NCBI GenBank assembly: GCA_964580965.1 | Contig: CAZOLZ010000055.1 | Coordinates: forward strand, 1 to 14,110 | DNA from: CAIUKX01 sp964580965 | GTDB lineage: Bacteria > Bacteroidota > Bacteroidia > Flavobacteriales_D > Crocinitomicaceae | Reading direction: 5' to 3' | DNA length: 14,110 nt | In this document: positions 1 to 7,317 of the stretch, piece by piece | How the letters are laid out: each line of letters opens with the position of its first letter | How positions within the stretch are numbered: position 1 is the first letter of the stretch | Notes under the pieces: model-generated | Told to the model about the DNA's origin: nothing | Seen by the model: the letters and a program-made list of their open reading frames with translations, nothing else | Database searches by the model: none | Translations under genes and position numbers: made by a program

Positions 1-203
1 TCGTTTGTATGTCAAATAATTAAAGTTATCTGTTTGGTATAATTTCATAGTGGAGTTGTTGAACATCTGATTCAAAAATAGCAAAAATACATCAACTTAT
101 TGCTGCTTTGAGGTATAAAATGTAAAGCTCAAAGTTTTCATTTAGAATCGCCTGTATCATCTCTCTATCTGATATCACTCAAAAACCTTATTTTTGTGTC
201 ACA
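1..203. other. Upstream intergenic region with no supported gene
   Basis: I find no convincing gene in these 203 bp. A weak inverted repeat pairs CTTTGAG (106-112) with CTCAAAG (128-134) and is followed by TTTTCATTT, so it could be a terminator for a plus-strand gene left of the window. I looked for the conserved core of a fluoride (crcB) riboswitch, because the next gene is a CLC-F-type transporter, and did not see one. On the minus strand a 22-codon reading frame begins near 165, but it stops at once and resembles nothing I recognise. Confidence 0.5.
189..196 (+). promoter_or_regulatory. Candidate -7 promoter element for the CLC gene
   Basis: The octamer TATTTTTG matches the Bacteroidota housekeeping -7 consensus TAnnTTTG exactly. 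It ends only 7 bp before the ATG at 204, so transcription would start at or within a few bases of the start codon and the mRNA would be leaderless or nearly so. No TTG -33 element is visible at the usual spacing. This is a pattern match only. Confidence 0.35.
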
Positions 204-1394
204 ATGGAAAAACTATCCAAATTCATCAATTTTCATTACCTCACAAAATGGGTTACACTATCCGTTATTGTTGGTATATTGATTGGTACTGGATCCGCTT
301 TGTTTTTAATTGGATTGGATTGGGCAACAAATACACGTGAAGGTAATCAGTGGCTTATTTGGTTGTTACCTATCGCCGGGTTTTTAATTGGTTATACCTA
401 CTATAAATTTGGCTACAAAGTTGTTAGTGGAAATAATTTACTCATTCGAGAAGTAAAACAACCTACAGAAAGGGTACAGTTCAGAATGGCTCCTATGGTT
501 GTTTTGGGAACAATTATTACACATTTATTTGGAGGATCTGCTGGTCGCGAAGGTACAGCAGTTCAAATGGGTGGTGCTATTGCAGATCAGTTTAGTAAAC
601 CTTTTCAATTAACAGAAGAAGACCGAAAAATTATCATTGGTTTAGGTGTAAGTGGTGGATTTGCAGCTGTTTTTGGTACGCCTTTAGCCGGAATTTTATT
701 CGCTTTTGAAATCTTAGCTTTAAATCAATTGATAAAGAAGGGATTAATTCCGATCATTTTAACAGCTTTTATAGCTGATTATTTCTGTACGTTTGTGGGT
801 GCAGGACACGCACATTATTTCGTTGATAATGTTCCAATAATATCCTTAACAAATTCATTTTGGGCAATCGTAGTTGGTATCGCTTCTGGACTTGTAGCCA
901 TGCTATTTAGTCAGTCTTCTCATTATTTTTCTGGTTGGTATAAAAATCAAATAAAGTATGCTCCGCTTCGGCCATTTATTGGTGGAATCGTTGTAAGTCT
1001 TGCCGTTTACCTTATCGGAACGACAAAATACATTGGTTTAGGTATACCAACAATACAAGCAGCTTTTTCAGAAAATCTATTACCCTATGATTTCTTAATT
1101 AAGTTAATCTTTACTGTTTTTACTTTAAGTGTAGGATTCAAAGGTGGTGAAGTTACGCCCCTGTTCTATATTGGTGCAACATTAGGAAATGCTTTGTTTT
1201 GGTTTGTTCCCTTACCCTTATGTCTTTTAGCAGGAATGGGATTTTTAGCCGTGTTTGCTGGTGCAGCTAAAACACCTCTTACTTGTATTTTAATGGGTTT
1301 TGAGTTATTTGGTTTAGAAAGTGTTCCTTTTATTGCTTTATCAAGTGTAGTGGCTTATTTCGTTTCCGGTAAGAGGGGGATTTACCATAGTTAA
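204..1394 (+). CDS. CLC-type fluoride/proton antiporter (CLC-F)
   Basis: This is a 396-residue inner-membrane CLC protein, shorter than canonical CLC exchangers (about 450-470) and without C-terminal CBS domains. Its ion-pathway motifs differ from chloride CLCs. The usual GSGIP is GNNLL (residues 76-80). GREGP is GREGT (114-118), with the gating glutamate E116 kept. The GxFxP segment is GGEVTPLF (314-321). No equivalent of the chloride-coordinating tyrosine is obvious near the C-terminus. As I recall the family, these substitutions mark the CLC-F clade, which expels cytoplasmic fluoride in exchange for protons. CLC membership is near certain; fluoride specificity is inferred from the motifs. 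The gene stands alone, with no crcB-type riboswitch seen upstream. Hydrophobic segments fill most of the chain, as expected. The start is the first in-frame ATG, 7 bp after a possible -7 element. The alternative is an ordinary chloride channel or antiporter. Confidence 0.88.
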   Translation: MEKLSKFINFHYLTKWVTLSVIVGILIGTGSALFLIGLDWATNTREGNQWLIWLLPIAGFLIGYTYYKFGYKVVSGNNLLIREVKQPTERVQFRMAPMVVLGTIITHLFGGSAGREGTAVQMGGAIADQFSKPFQLTEEDRKIIIGLGVSGGFAAVFGTPLAGILFAFEILALNQLIKKGLIPIILTAFIADYFCTFVGAGHAHYFVDNVPIISLTNSFWAIVVGIASGLVAMLFSQSSHYFSGWYKNQIKYAPLRPFIGGIVVSLAVYLIGTTKYIGLGIPTIQAAFSENLLPYDFLIKLIFTVFTLSVGFKGGEVTPLFYIGATLGNALFWFVPLPLCLLAGMGFLAVFAGAAKTPLTCILMGFELFGLESVPFIALSSVVAYFVSGKRGIYHS

Positions 1395-1398
1395 TTTG

Positions 1399-1437
1399 GA
1401 AATGAGGAAATTCGAAAATTTGAAAATTTGAAAATGA
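1399..1437 (+). repeat. Short 8-bp tandem repeat
   Basis: Immediately after the CLC stop codon a GAAAATTT unit recurs with a period of about 8 bp. The copies are GAAATGAG, GAAATTC (one base short), GAAAATTT, GAAAATTT and GAAAATGA. Only the two central copies are identical. Similar AATTTGAAA-type runs are, as I recall, common in intergenic DNA of Flavobacteriia. No function is evident. Confidence 0.6.
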
Positions 1438-1514
1438 GGGTTTAATTTACATTCTAATTCATTTATCACTATTTCGATTCGACATTCATTTTTAATTTAT
1501 GTCACCTTCCTTAA

Positions 1515-1532
1515 TCCTTCCTCAAGGAAGGA
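1515..1532. repeat. Perfect 7-bp hairpin
   Basis: TCCTTCC (1515-1521) and GGAAGGA (1526-1532) are perfect inverted repeats around a TCAA loop. Another CCTTCC lies just upstream (1505-1510), so part of the element is also directly repeated. No T-run follows on either strand, so it is unlikely to be an intrinsic terminator. A dispersed repeat fragment is more likely. Confidence 0.55.
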
Positions 1533-1644
1533 GACCTAATATTACTTCGGAAAAGTAAAACGTCTCTTTTTTGGTTCAAAAATCAACTCTGTGTTCATCT
1601 GTGCTATACTTTGTGAAACACTGTGGTTAAATCATTCACATACC

Positions 1645-1676
1645 AAAAAAGGTGCTCAATTACTCGAGCACCTTTT
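1645..1676 (-). terminator. recA rho-independent terminator
   Basis: A perfect 7-bp stem, GGTGCTC (1651-1657) with GAGCACC (1666-1672), encloses an 8-nt loop. Read on the minus strand it is followed by six T residues (1650-1645) and sits 24 bp past the recA stop codon. On the plus strand it is followed by only four Ts, so it may also act weakly on transcripts coming from the CLC gene. Confidence 0.85.
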
Positions 1677-1699
1677 CATTAACAATTAAACGATATGGT

Positions 1700-2728
1700 T
1701 TATTCTTCCTCCAATATTGCTTCTGAAGCAGCTGGAGTAAGAGCTTCTTTAATCTTATTTTCTAATTCTGACATCAATTCTGGGTTGTCTGAAATCAATT
1801 GTTTTACAGCATCTCTTCCTTGACCTAATTTTATTTCTCCGTATGAGAACCAAGAACCGCTTTTCTTTAAGATGTTTAAATCAACTCCTAAATCAACGAT
1901 TTCACCCACTTTTGATATACCCTCACCATACATAACATCAAATTCAGCTTTTCTGAATGGTGGCGCTACTTTATTTTTAACTACTTTAATTTTTACGCGG
2001 TTACCAGATACATCTTCACCATCTTTAATTTGACTTGATCTACGAATATCGATACGAATTGAAGAGTAAAATTTTAAGGCGTTACCTCCTGTTGTTGTTT
2101 CAGGGTTACCAAACATAACACCGATCTTATCTCTTAATTGATTGATAAAAATACACGTACATCCTGCTTTATTAATAGAGCTCGTTAATTTTCTCAATGC
2201 TTTTGACATTAAACGTGCCTGTAACCCCATTTGTGCATCACCCATTTCACCTTCAATTTCAGCTTTTGGTGTTAATGCTGCAACAGAATCAACGACAATT
2301 AAATCAACAGCTCCTGAACGAATTAAACTATCCGCAATTTCTAACGCTTGTTCACCGTTATCTGGTTGTGAAACCAATAAACTACTTAAATCAACACCTA
2401 ACTTTTGTGCGTAAAATTGGTCAAAAGCATGTTCTGCATCAATAAATGCTGCAATACCACCTTGTTTTTGACATTCAGCAATCGCGTGGATAGCTAAAGT
2501 TGTTTTACCAGATGATTCTGGTCCATATATTTCTACAATTCTTCCTTTTGGATACCCATTAACACCTAATGCTAAATCTAATGTTAAAGATCCTGTTGGA
2601 ATCACATCTAATTCTTCTACAGGTGAATCTCCTAATTTCATAACAGACCCTTTTCCATAAGTCTTATCAAGTTTCTCCATTGTTAGTTGAAGAGCCTTTA
2701 ATTTTTCTGTGTTTACTTCTTTTGCCAT
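1700..2728 (-). CDS. recA: Recombinase RecA
   Basis: RecA is the ATP-dependent strand-exchange protein of homologous recombination and, in many bacteria, the SOS co-protease. At 342 residues it has normal length. Landmarks are the Walker A loop GPESSGKTT (69-77), the catalytic glutamate in DAEHA (E99), the Walker B strand LIVVD (143-147) and the DNA-binding L2 loop around GNPETTTGGN (207-216). It has the usual short acidic C-terminus ending EEE. The start ATG follows 59 bp downstream of the bcp stop. That gap holds a near-match to the -7 element (CATCTTTG, 2759-2752) and an inverted repeat (2771-2787), so recA may have its own promoter as well as read-through from bcp. I recognise no LexA-type box. 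The gene looks entirely ordinary. Confidence 0.98.
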   Translation of the reverse strand: MAKEVNTEKLKALQLTMEKLDKTYGKGSVMKLGDSPVEELDVIPTGSLTLDLALGVNGYPKGRIVEIYGPESSGKTTLAIHAIAECQKQGGIAAFIDAEHAFDQFYAQKLGVDLSSLLVSQPDNGEQALEIADSLIRSGAVDLIVVDSVAALTPKAEIEGEMGDAQMGLQARLMSKALRKLTSSINKAGCTCIFINQLRDKIGVMFGNPETTTGGNALKFYSSIRIDIRRSSQIKDGEDVSGNRVKIKVVKNKVAPPFRKAEFDVMYGEGISKVGEIVDLGVDLNILKKSGSWFSYGEIKLGQGRDAVKQLISDNPELMSELENKIKEALTPAASEAILEEE

Positions 2729-2751
2729 AACGTTTAATTTTAATGTTGATA

Positions 2752-2759
2752 CAAAGATG
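2752..2759 (-). promoter_or_regulatory. Possible recA -7 element
   Basis: On the minus strand CATCTTTG matches TAnnTTTG at five of six defined positions, 23 bp upstream of the recA ATG. That would leave a leader of about 18 nt. No good TTG is seen at -33. This is weak support for a recA-specific promoter. Confidence 0.25.
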
Positions 2760-2770
2760 ATTGGTTAAGT

Positions 2771-2787
2771 ACGTAATCTATTTACGT
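2771..2787. repeat. Inverted repeat between bcp and recA
   Basis: ACGTAA (2771-2776) and TTACGT (2782-2787) are perfect 6-bp inverted repeats around TCTAT. They lie between the bcp stop codon and recA, just upstream of the possible recA -7 element, so they sit where a repressor of recA would bind. The hairpin is too weak and lacks a T-run for a terminator. The operator role is speculative. Confidence 0.3.
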
Positions 2788-3258
2788 TTATTTAAAAAAT
2801 TCTAAAATTTCTTCAGCATGAGCTTTTGTCTTCGGTTTTTCAATTATTCCGATGATTTCATTCTGCTCGTTCATGATAAAAGTTGTACGGTGTATTCCAT
2901 CATAAACTTTTCCCATAAACTTTTTTTCACCCCAAACACCAAAAGCTTTGATAACAGCTTTATCTTCATCAGCAATTAAAGGAAAGGGTATTTGTTGCTT
3001 TTCAATAAATTTTTGATGAGAAACTTGTCCGTCAGCACTTACACCAATAATTTCAATTCCTCTATCTAATAACTCTTGATAGTTATCTCTGATGTTACAA
3101 GCTTGTGCAATACAACCAGGTGTTTGATCTTTCGGATAAAAATAAAGTACCCATTTTTTACCTTTAAAATCAGTTGAACTTATTTTTTCACCTGTTTGAT
3201 TTTTCGCCACAAAATTTGGCGCTTGATCACCTACTTTAAGAAATTTAAAACCGCTCAT
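2788..3258 (-). CDS. bcp: Thioredoxin-dependent thiol peroxidase (BCP/PrxQ family)
   Basis: This cytoplasmic peroxiredoxin reduces hydrogen peroxide and organic hydroperoxides using thioredoxin. At 156 residues it has the standard length for the BCP/PrxQ group. The active-site segment FYPKDQTPGC (residues 40-49) places the peroxidatic cysteine at C49, and C54 five residues later is the resolving cysteine typical of this subgroup. R124 in GIHRTTF is the conserved active-site arginine, and ADEDKAV (96-102) is also typical. The gene lies 84 bp downstream of the cyclase gene and 59 bp upstream of recA on the same strand. It has a perfect -7 element match and a palindrome upstream, so it is probably transcribed from its own promoter, perhaps together with recA. 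The start ATG is unambiguous; no Shine-Dalgarno is present. Confidence 0.96.
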   Translation of the reverse strand: MSGFKFLKVGDQAPNFVAKNQTGEKISSTDFKGKKWVLYFYPKDQTPGCIAQACNIRDNYQELLDRGIEIIGVSADGQVSHQKFIEKQQIPFPLIADEDKAVIKAFGVWGEKKFMGKVYDGIHRTTFIMNEQNEIIGIIEKPKTKAHAEEILEFFK

Positions 3259-3273
3259 TTTTTAAACATTTTA

Positions 3274-3292
3274 TTGATTAAATTTTAATCAA
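3274..3292. promoter_or_regulatory. 19-bp perfect palindrome at the bcp transcription start
   Basis: TTGATTAAATTTTAATCAA is a perfect dyad with 9-bp arms around a single T. It overlaps the downstream end of the candidate bcp -7 element (3290-3297) and covers the expected transcription start, a classic repressor position. Because the DNA is very AT-rich, palindromes of this size are expected by chance about once or twice per window, so an operator function is only a suggestion. Confidence 0.3.
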
Positions 3293-3297
3293 ATATA
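3290..3297 (-). promoter_or_regulatory. bcp -7 promoter element
   Basis: On the minus strand TATATTTG matches TAnnTTTG perfectly, 31 bp before the bcp ATG, giving a leader of about 25 nt. No TTG is found at the usual -33 distance. Its presence suggests that bcp is not simply co-transcribed with the cyclase gene upstream. Confidence 0.45.
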
Positions 3298-3342
3298 ATA
3301 AAGCTTTTTTAAATAGGTGATCTTTTTGTTTATTTTTTTTAA

Positions 3343-6300
3343 TTAATCTTTATACTCATTTCGTTCTAAACGAGCTTTGATTTCTTTTAAGTTTTTTAAT
3401 TTTTTTGGCCTACGTTCGCGAATTGCAGTTTCTGTAAAGTAGCGGTGCATCGTCAAAAATTGAACTTGTATTTCATCCCATTTACGATCGCTATCAATTT
3501 TACCGTGTTCTCTTAATTCTCTTCTTAAACGATCTGCAATTTCGTGGAAATCATCCCTTCCTAAATAATCTAAATCAGCATCACAAATAATTTCTTCCAA
3601 TTTATTTTTAGGTTTGTGAGGAATAGTCGTTACATAAATCAATTCTTTAATGATTTGAATATGGTCGTCCGTATAACCGTATTTCGGCAATATTTCACCT
3701 GCCATCTTCACTCCTATTGGTTCATTATTATCGTATTGTTCGATGAATCCAGCATCATGATAGGAAGCTGCTGATTTCAATAAGAATAAGCCTTCATCAG
3801 TAACACCCTCTTTAATCGCTAAATTCTCAACAGCATTTACAACATCCATTGCATGTTCAATACAGTGATAATATAGCTTATCGGAAAGATTATCTTCTAA
3901 TAATTTATATATGTAACGCTCAGCCTTATTATAATTAATCGAACTGTATAAATAAAGATTCACAATTTGTTGGAAACGTTCGTTTGGATAAATTCCTTGA
4001 CCATCAATTGATAAATGCGCCTTGATAGAATCTACCGTATACATTTCTATTTCATTGTTGCTTTTAGATTTTGCTATACCTTTTAGCGTACATTCAAAAT
4101 ATGGTTCAATCAATTTATACGTTTCTCCTGTTACAGTAACTTTTCCTGGTTCACCTAACATTTCCATACGTTGTGCACGGTTAACAGCTGAACCCCAAAT
4201 ATCATAAGCTAAACGCTCGTTTCCTATCACACCAGCTGTAACTTCACCTGTATTAATGCCCAAACGTAACATCCAATATTCTTCTCCTTTTTCAATAGCA
4301 TCATTTTTTAACTGAGCCATGTAATCTTGGATTTGTAGAGCAGCTAAACAAGCATCAATCGGATTGGTATTATTTCTTACAGGAACACCACCAGCACACA
4401 TGTAAGCGTCACCTATTGTTTTAATTTTTTCTAAATTATTTCTAACTATAATTTCATCAAATTTCTTAAAAAACACGTCTAATTTACTAACCAAATCAGA
4501 AGGTGACATGCGTTCAGATATTTTTGAAAATCCAACAAAATCTGTAAATAAGATAGAAACCATTTTATAAGCTCGTGCACTAGATCTACCGCTATTCTTT
4601 AATTCATCAACTGTTGATTCTGGTATAATTCTACGAATTAAATTTTCAGATTTATCTTTTTCAATTTGTAACAATTTGGTTTGTTCTAATACTTTATTTT
4701 TTTCTTCGTTAATGATTTTGTTCTGCTGCTCAATTTGAGCATTTTTAGCTCTAATTTCTGTCGTACGTTCAGCAATTTTCATTTCCAATCGCACAAGTTT
4801 TCTACGCTCCAATTCAATTTTTTGACGGAAAAAGAAACGTATTAAAAGAGTTAAAATACCTGCAGCAATGATCCAAAACCACCATTTCCACCAAAAAGGA
4901 GATGCTACATAAATGGTAATTTTTGCTGGTTTTTTACACCATTTTCCTTCTCCTATTCTTGCATAAACATAAAATGTATATTCACCTGGAGATAATGACG
5001 GTAGACGAAATTCATTCCTACTTCCTAACAATCCATCTTCCTCTAATTCAGGTATAAAATATTTATAATTAATTAAAACAGGATTACTTAGATCGGAAGC
5101 TAAAAAACGAAATGTTAAATTACGTTGTCGGTACGATAAATCAATGTGTTTAGTTTCAGCAACAGAAACAGTTAAAGGTGTTTTTTTATCGTTTACATTT
5201 ACCCAATCTTTATTGATTTTTAATTTCGTGAATTTTACACTGATATCTGGATTATCCAATGATAAGTTTTCAGGTTTAAAGAAGTTGTAACCACTAATTC
5301 CACCAAAAAATAACTCTCCTGTTTTTGATTTAAAGTAAGAACCCATATTGAATTCATTACTCATTAAACCATTAACTTCTTTAAAATTTAATGTAGTATT
5401 AGTATTTAAATTAAAGCAACAAATACCTCTATTCGTACTTAACCATACATTGTTATCTTTATCTGGTAAAACGCCATAAATTACATTATTTGGTAGTCCA
5501 TGGTCTTTATTAAAAACTTCTGATTTTTGTGTTTTAGCATTCCATTTAATTAAACCTGAACCAAAAGTACCTAACCAATATTCATTTGAACTTCGTTGAT
5601 AAATCGATGTAATGTAATTAGATGAAATGTTTAAAATATCTTGGTTGTACTTATAAGGAACTATTTTGAGTTGATTCCCTTTTTCAGTTAGTACGTTTAA
5701 CCCACCTGTACTTGTTGCAAACCATATTATCCCACTTTGATCACGATGTACCAAACGACATAATCCATTTGAAATTGATGGTTCATTTTCAGAATGTTCA
5801 AATTGTATTGTTTTTCTTGTTTTAAAATCTAACAATACAGCACCTCCATTCGTACCAAGGAAATATTTACTCCCCTTCCAATGAAAAATAGAATAAACAC
5901 GACTGTGATTATTATATGAAGGATCTTTATTTAATTGTATTTTTTCAAAATTATAATTTGTTGCGTTTTCAACGTTTAAAAGGTATAAGCCTGTTGTGGT
6001 TCCAACTAAAATTTTATTTTCTGTAATCACCTCTAACGATAAAATGATAATTTCTCTAAAAGATACAATTGAAAGTAATTTGTCTAAATAATAATGTTGA
6101 AAAAGACCTGATTTTCTAGAGTATCTGGAAATAGCATTATCAGTTCCTATATAAACATAATTTGCAAATTCATCTTCAGCAAATGACCATACTGTAGGAG
6201 ATGGTATACCTCGTTCTAAATGTCCTGTTGGTCCTACACCTAAAAACCCTTGATTTAAAGGGTTAAAACTACTTAAACCTCTATTTGATCCTAACCAAAA

Positions 6301-7245
6301 TGTTCCTTGATTATCTCTAAAAAGAACATTAATTTTATTATTTAATAAAGCATTTTTTTGAAAAATATCTTCTGAACTATTCAATATCGTTCCGTCAGCT
6401 TTGATTGTATATAAACCATTATTTGCAGACGAAAGTAGCCAATCGTTATTTTTTGTCTGGTAAATATCTGTGATCGCAATATTTCCATAAGTTGTATTAA
6501 GTTGTGTAAATATTGGTTGGACAATTTCTGTATTTAAATCATATTTAAAAACACCTTTTGTGGTACAAAAAAGTAATTTATTTGGTTGAAAAGAAGTAAT
6601 CTTAAAAATGCTTGCTTTTTGATTGTTATTAAATTTAACTCTTTTCCAATTATCTTTTTTTCTAAAATATCTGTAAGTACCTCTATCTTCTGAGGTTATA
6701 AAAATATCATCATTTTCAGCAACAAATACATTCAATAATTTTTTGGAAGGTAAGAGATAATTATTTGGTATAAATTTTTCAGACTTTACATTGAAAATAT
6801 GTAAACCTGATGTTAATGAAGCAATGAATAAATTACCTTTCTGATCTGATGAAATTTTATCAATTTGAAGCGCACTTTTCTTTTCAACTTGAAAAGTTTT
6901 AAATTCTTCTTTATGAATATCATACTTAGTTAATCCATTTGATGTACCAAACCATAAGTTTCCATCAGCTGTTTTAAAAGCACAACGGATGTATTCACTT
7001 TCTAACCCTTTTGTATCATCCGAAGTATATACTTCAAAATTTTTACCATCAAAACGATTTATACCATCTTGTGTACCAATCCATAAAGTATTTGTATTGT
7101 CTTGAACTATACAAGTAACTGAACTTTGAGAAAGTCCTTCATTAATTGAATAGTTATTAAATCGATAGGTTGTTTGAGCAAAAAAATAGGGACTAGTATA
7201 TGTCAATACTAGCACAAATAAAACATATATACGTTTAATTATCAA
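3343..7245 (-). CDS. Transmembrane sensor adenylate cyclase with C-terminal HD phosphohydrolase domain
   Basis: A 1300-residue fusion. Residues 1-23 are a signal peptide. About 53-661 carry some 14 repeats of the LWIGTxxGLxxFD type, enough for two 7-bladed propellers in the periplasm. A Y_Y_Y-like domain follows (about 700-780), then one membrane helix near 785-805, a coiled coil (about 808-870) and a class III cyclase domain (about 890-1070). There the metal aspartates are D902 and D946, the adenine-selecting pair is K942 and D1015, and the transition-state residues are N1022 and R1026, so it should make cAMP. Residues 1100-1280 form an HD domain with H1127, H1131, H1163-D1164 and D1224, so it is possibly a phosphodiesterase. 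The HD substrate is unknown. The start is TTG: no in-frame ATG precedes residue 628, an in-frame stop lies three codons upstream, and the K4-R5 plus hydrophobic signal begins here. It follows ferritin and its terminator. Confidence 0.93.
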   Translation of the reverse strand: MIIKRIYVLFVLVLTYTSPYFFAQTTYRFNNYSINEGLSQSSVTCIVQDNTNTLWIGTQDGINRFDGKNFEVYTSDDTKGLESEYIRCAFKTADGNLWFGTSNGLTKYDIHKEEFKTFQVEKKSALQIDKISSDQKGNLFIASLTSGLHIFNVKSEKFIPNNYLLPSKKLLNVFVAENDDIFITSEDRGTYRYFRKKDNWKRVKFNNNQKASIFKITSFQPNKLLFCTTKGVFKYDLNTEIVQPIFTQLNTTYGNIAITDIYQTKNNDWLLSSANNGLYTIKADGTILNSSEDIFQKNALLNNKINVLFRDNQGTFWLGSNRGLSSFNPLNQGFLGVGPTGHLERGIPSPTVWSFAEDEFANYVYIGTDNAISRYSRKSGLFQHYYLDKLLSIVSFREIIILSLEVITENKILVGTTTGLYLLNVENATNYNFEKIQLNKDPSYNNHSRVYSIFHWKGSKYFLGTNGGAVLLDFKTRKTIQFEHSENEPSISNGLCRLVHRDQSGIIWFATSTGGLNVLTEKGNQLKIVPYKYNQDILNISSNYITSIYQRSSNEYWLGTFGSGLIKWNAKTQKSEVFNKDHGLPNNVIYGVLPDKDNNVWLSTNRGICCFNLNTNTTLNFKEVNGLMSNEFNMGSYFKSKTGELFFGGISGYNFFKPENLSLDNPDISVKFTKLKINKDWVNVNDKKTPLTVSVAETKHIDLSYRQRNLTFRFLASDLSNPVLINYKYFIPELEEDGLLGSRNEFRLPSLSPGEYTFYVYARIGEGKWCKKPAKITIYVASPFWWKWWFWIIAAGILTLLIRFFFRQKIELERRKLVRLEMKIAERTTEIRAKNAQIEQQNKIINEEKNKVLEQTKLLQIEKDKSENLIRRIIPESTVDELKNSGRSSARAYKMVSILFTDFVGFSKISERMSPSDLVSKLDVFFKKFDEIIVRNNLEKIKTIGDAYMCAGGVPVRNNTNPIDACLAALQIQDYMAQLKNDAIEKGEEYWMLRLGINTGEVTAGVIGNERLAYDIWGSAVNRAQRMEMLGEPGKVTVTGETYKLIEPYFECTLKGIAKSKSNNEIEMYTVDSIKAHLSIDGQGIYPNERFQQIVNLYLYSSINYNKAERYIYKLLEDNLSDKLYYHCIEHAMDVVNAVENLAIKEGVTDEGLFLLKSAASYHDAGFIEQYDNNEPIGVKMAGEILPKYGYTDDHIQIIKELIYVTTIPHKPKNKLEEIICDADLDYLGRDDFHEIADRLRRELREHGKIDSDRKWDEIQVQFLTMHRYFTETAIRERRPKKLKNLKEIKARLERNEYKD

Positions 7246-7262
7246 AATAGTTTATTTAATAA

Positions 7263-7295
7263 AAAGAGGTTAACTAATAAATGGTCAACCTCTTT
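7263..7295 (-). terminator. Terminator after ferritin
   Basis: AAAGAGGTT (7263-7271) pairs perfectly with AACCTCTTT (7287-7295) around a 15-nt loop, which can pair further inside. On the minus strand the hairpin runs directly into TTTTTATT. It begins 22 bp past the ferritin stop and ends only 17 bp before the cyclase start codon, leaving almost no room for a separate promoter. Confidence 0.75.
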
Positions 7296-7317
7296 AAAAT
7301 AATTATTCTAAAATAAA

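Larger units (their letters stand above)
1395..1699. other. Intergenic region with repeat-like fragments
   Basis: These 305 bp between the CLC gene and the 3' end of recA hold no supported gene. From left to right they contain the 8-bp tandem repeat (1399-1437), a 7-bp perfect hairpin (TCCTTCC at 1515-1521, GGAAGGA at 1526-1532), a stretch around 1585-1632 in which CTGTG recurs (gtgttcatctgtg, later cactgtggttaa), and the recA terminator (1645-1676). The hairpin and the CTGTG stretch resemble kinds of dispersed intergenic repeats I recall from other genomes, but I cannot show copies elsewhere from this window. Confidence 0.5.

Noticed and set aside
1..165. Minus-strand remnant of a coding gene or transposase at the left edge
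   Set aside because: Only short frames broken by stops are present, with no motif I can name.
1..203. Fluoride riboswitch before the CLC-F gene
   Set aside because: I could not find the conserved core or pseudoknot pairing, and the nearest -7 element would start the RNA at the ATG.
1585..1632. CRISPR-like or tRNA-like structure from the repeated CTGTG phrase
   Set aside because: The copies are irregular and too short for CRISPR, and no cloverleaf can be drawn.
2142..2445. Open frames on the plus strand opposite recA
   Set aside because: They lie fully inside the antisense of a clear recA gene and encode no recognisable domains.
4022..4207. Open frame opposite the cyclase domain
   Set aside because: Antisense shadow of conserved cyclase sequence, with no independent support.
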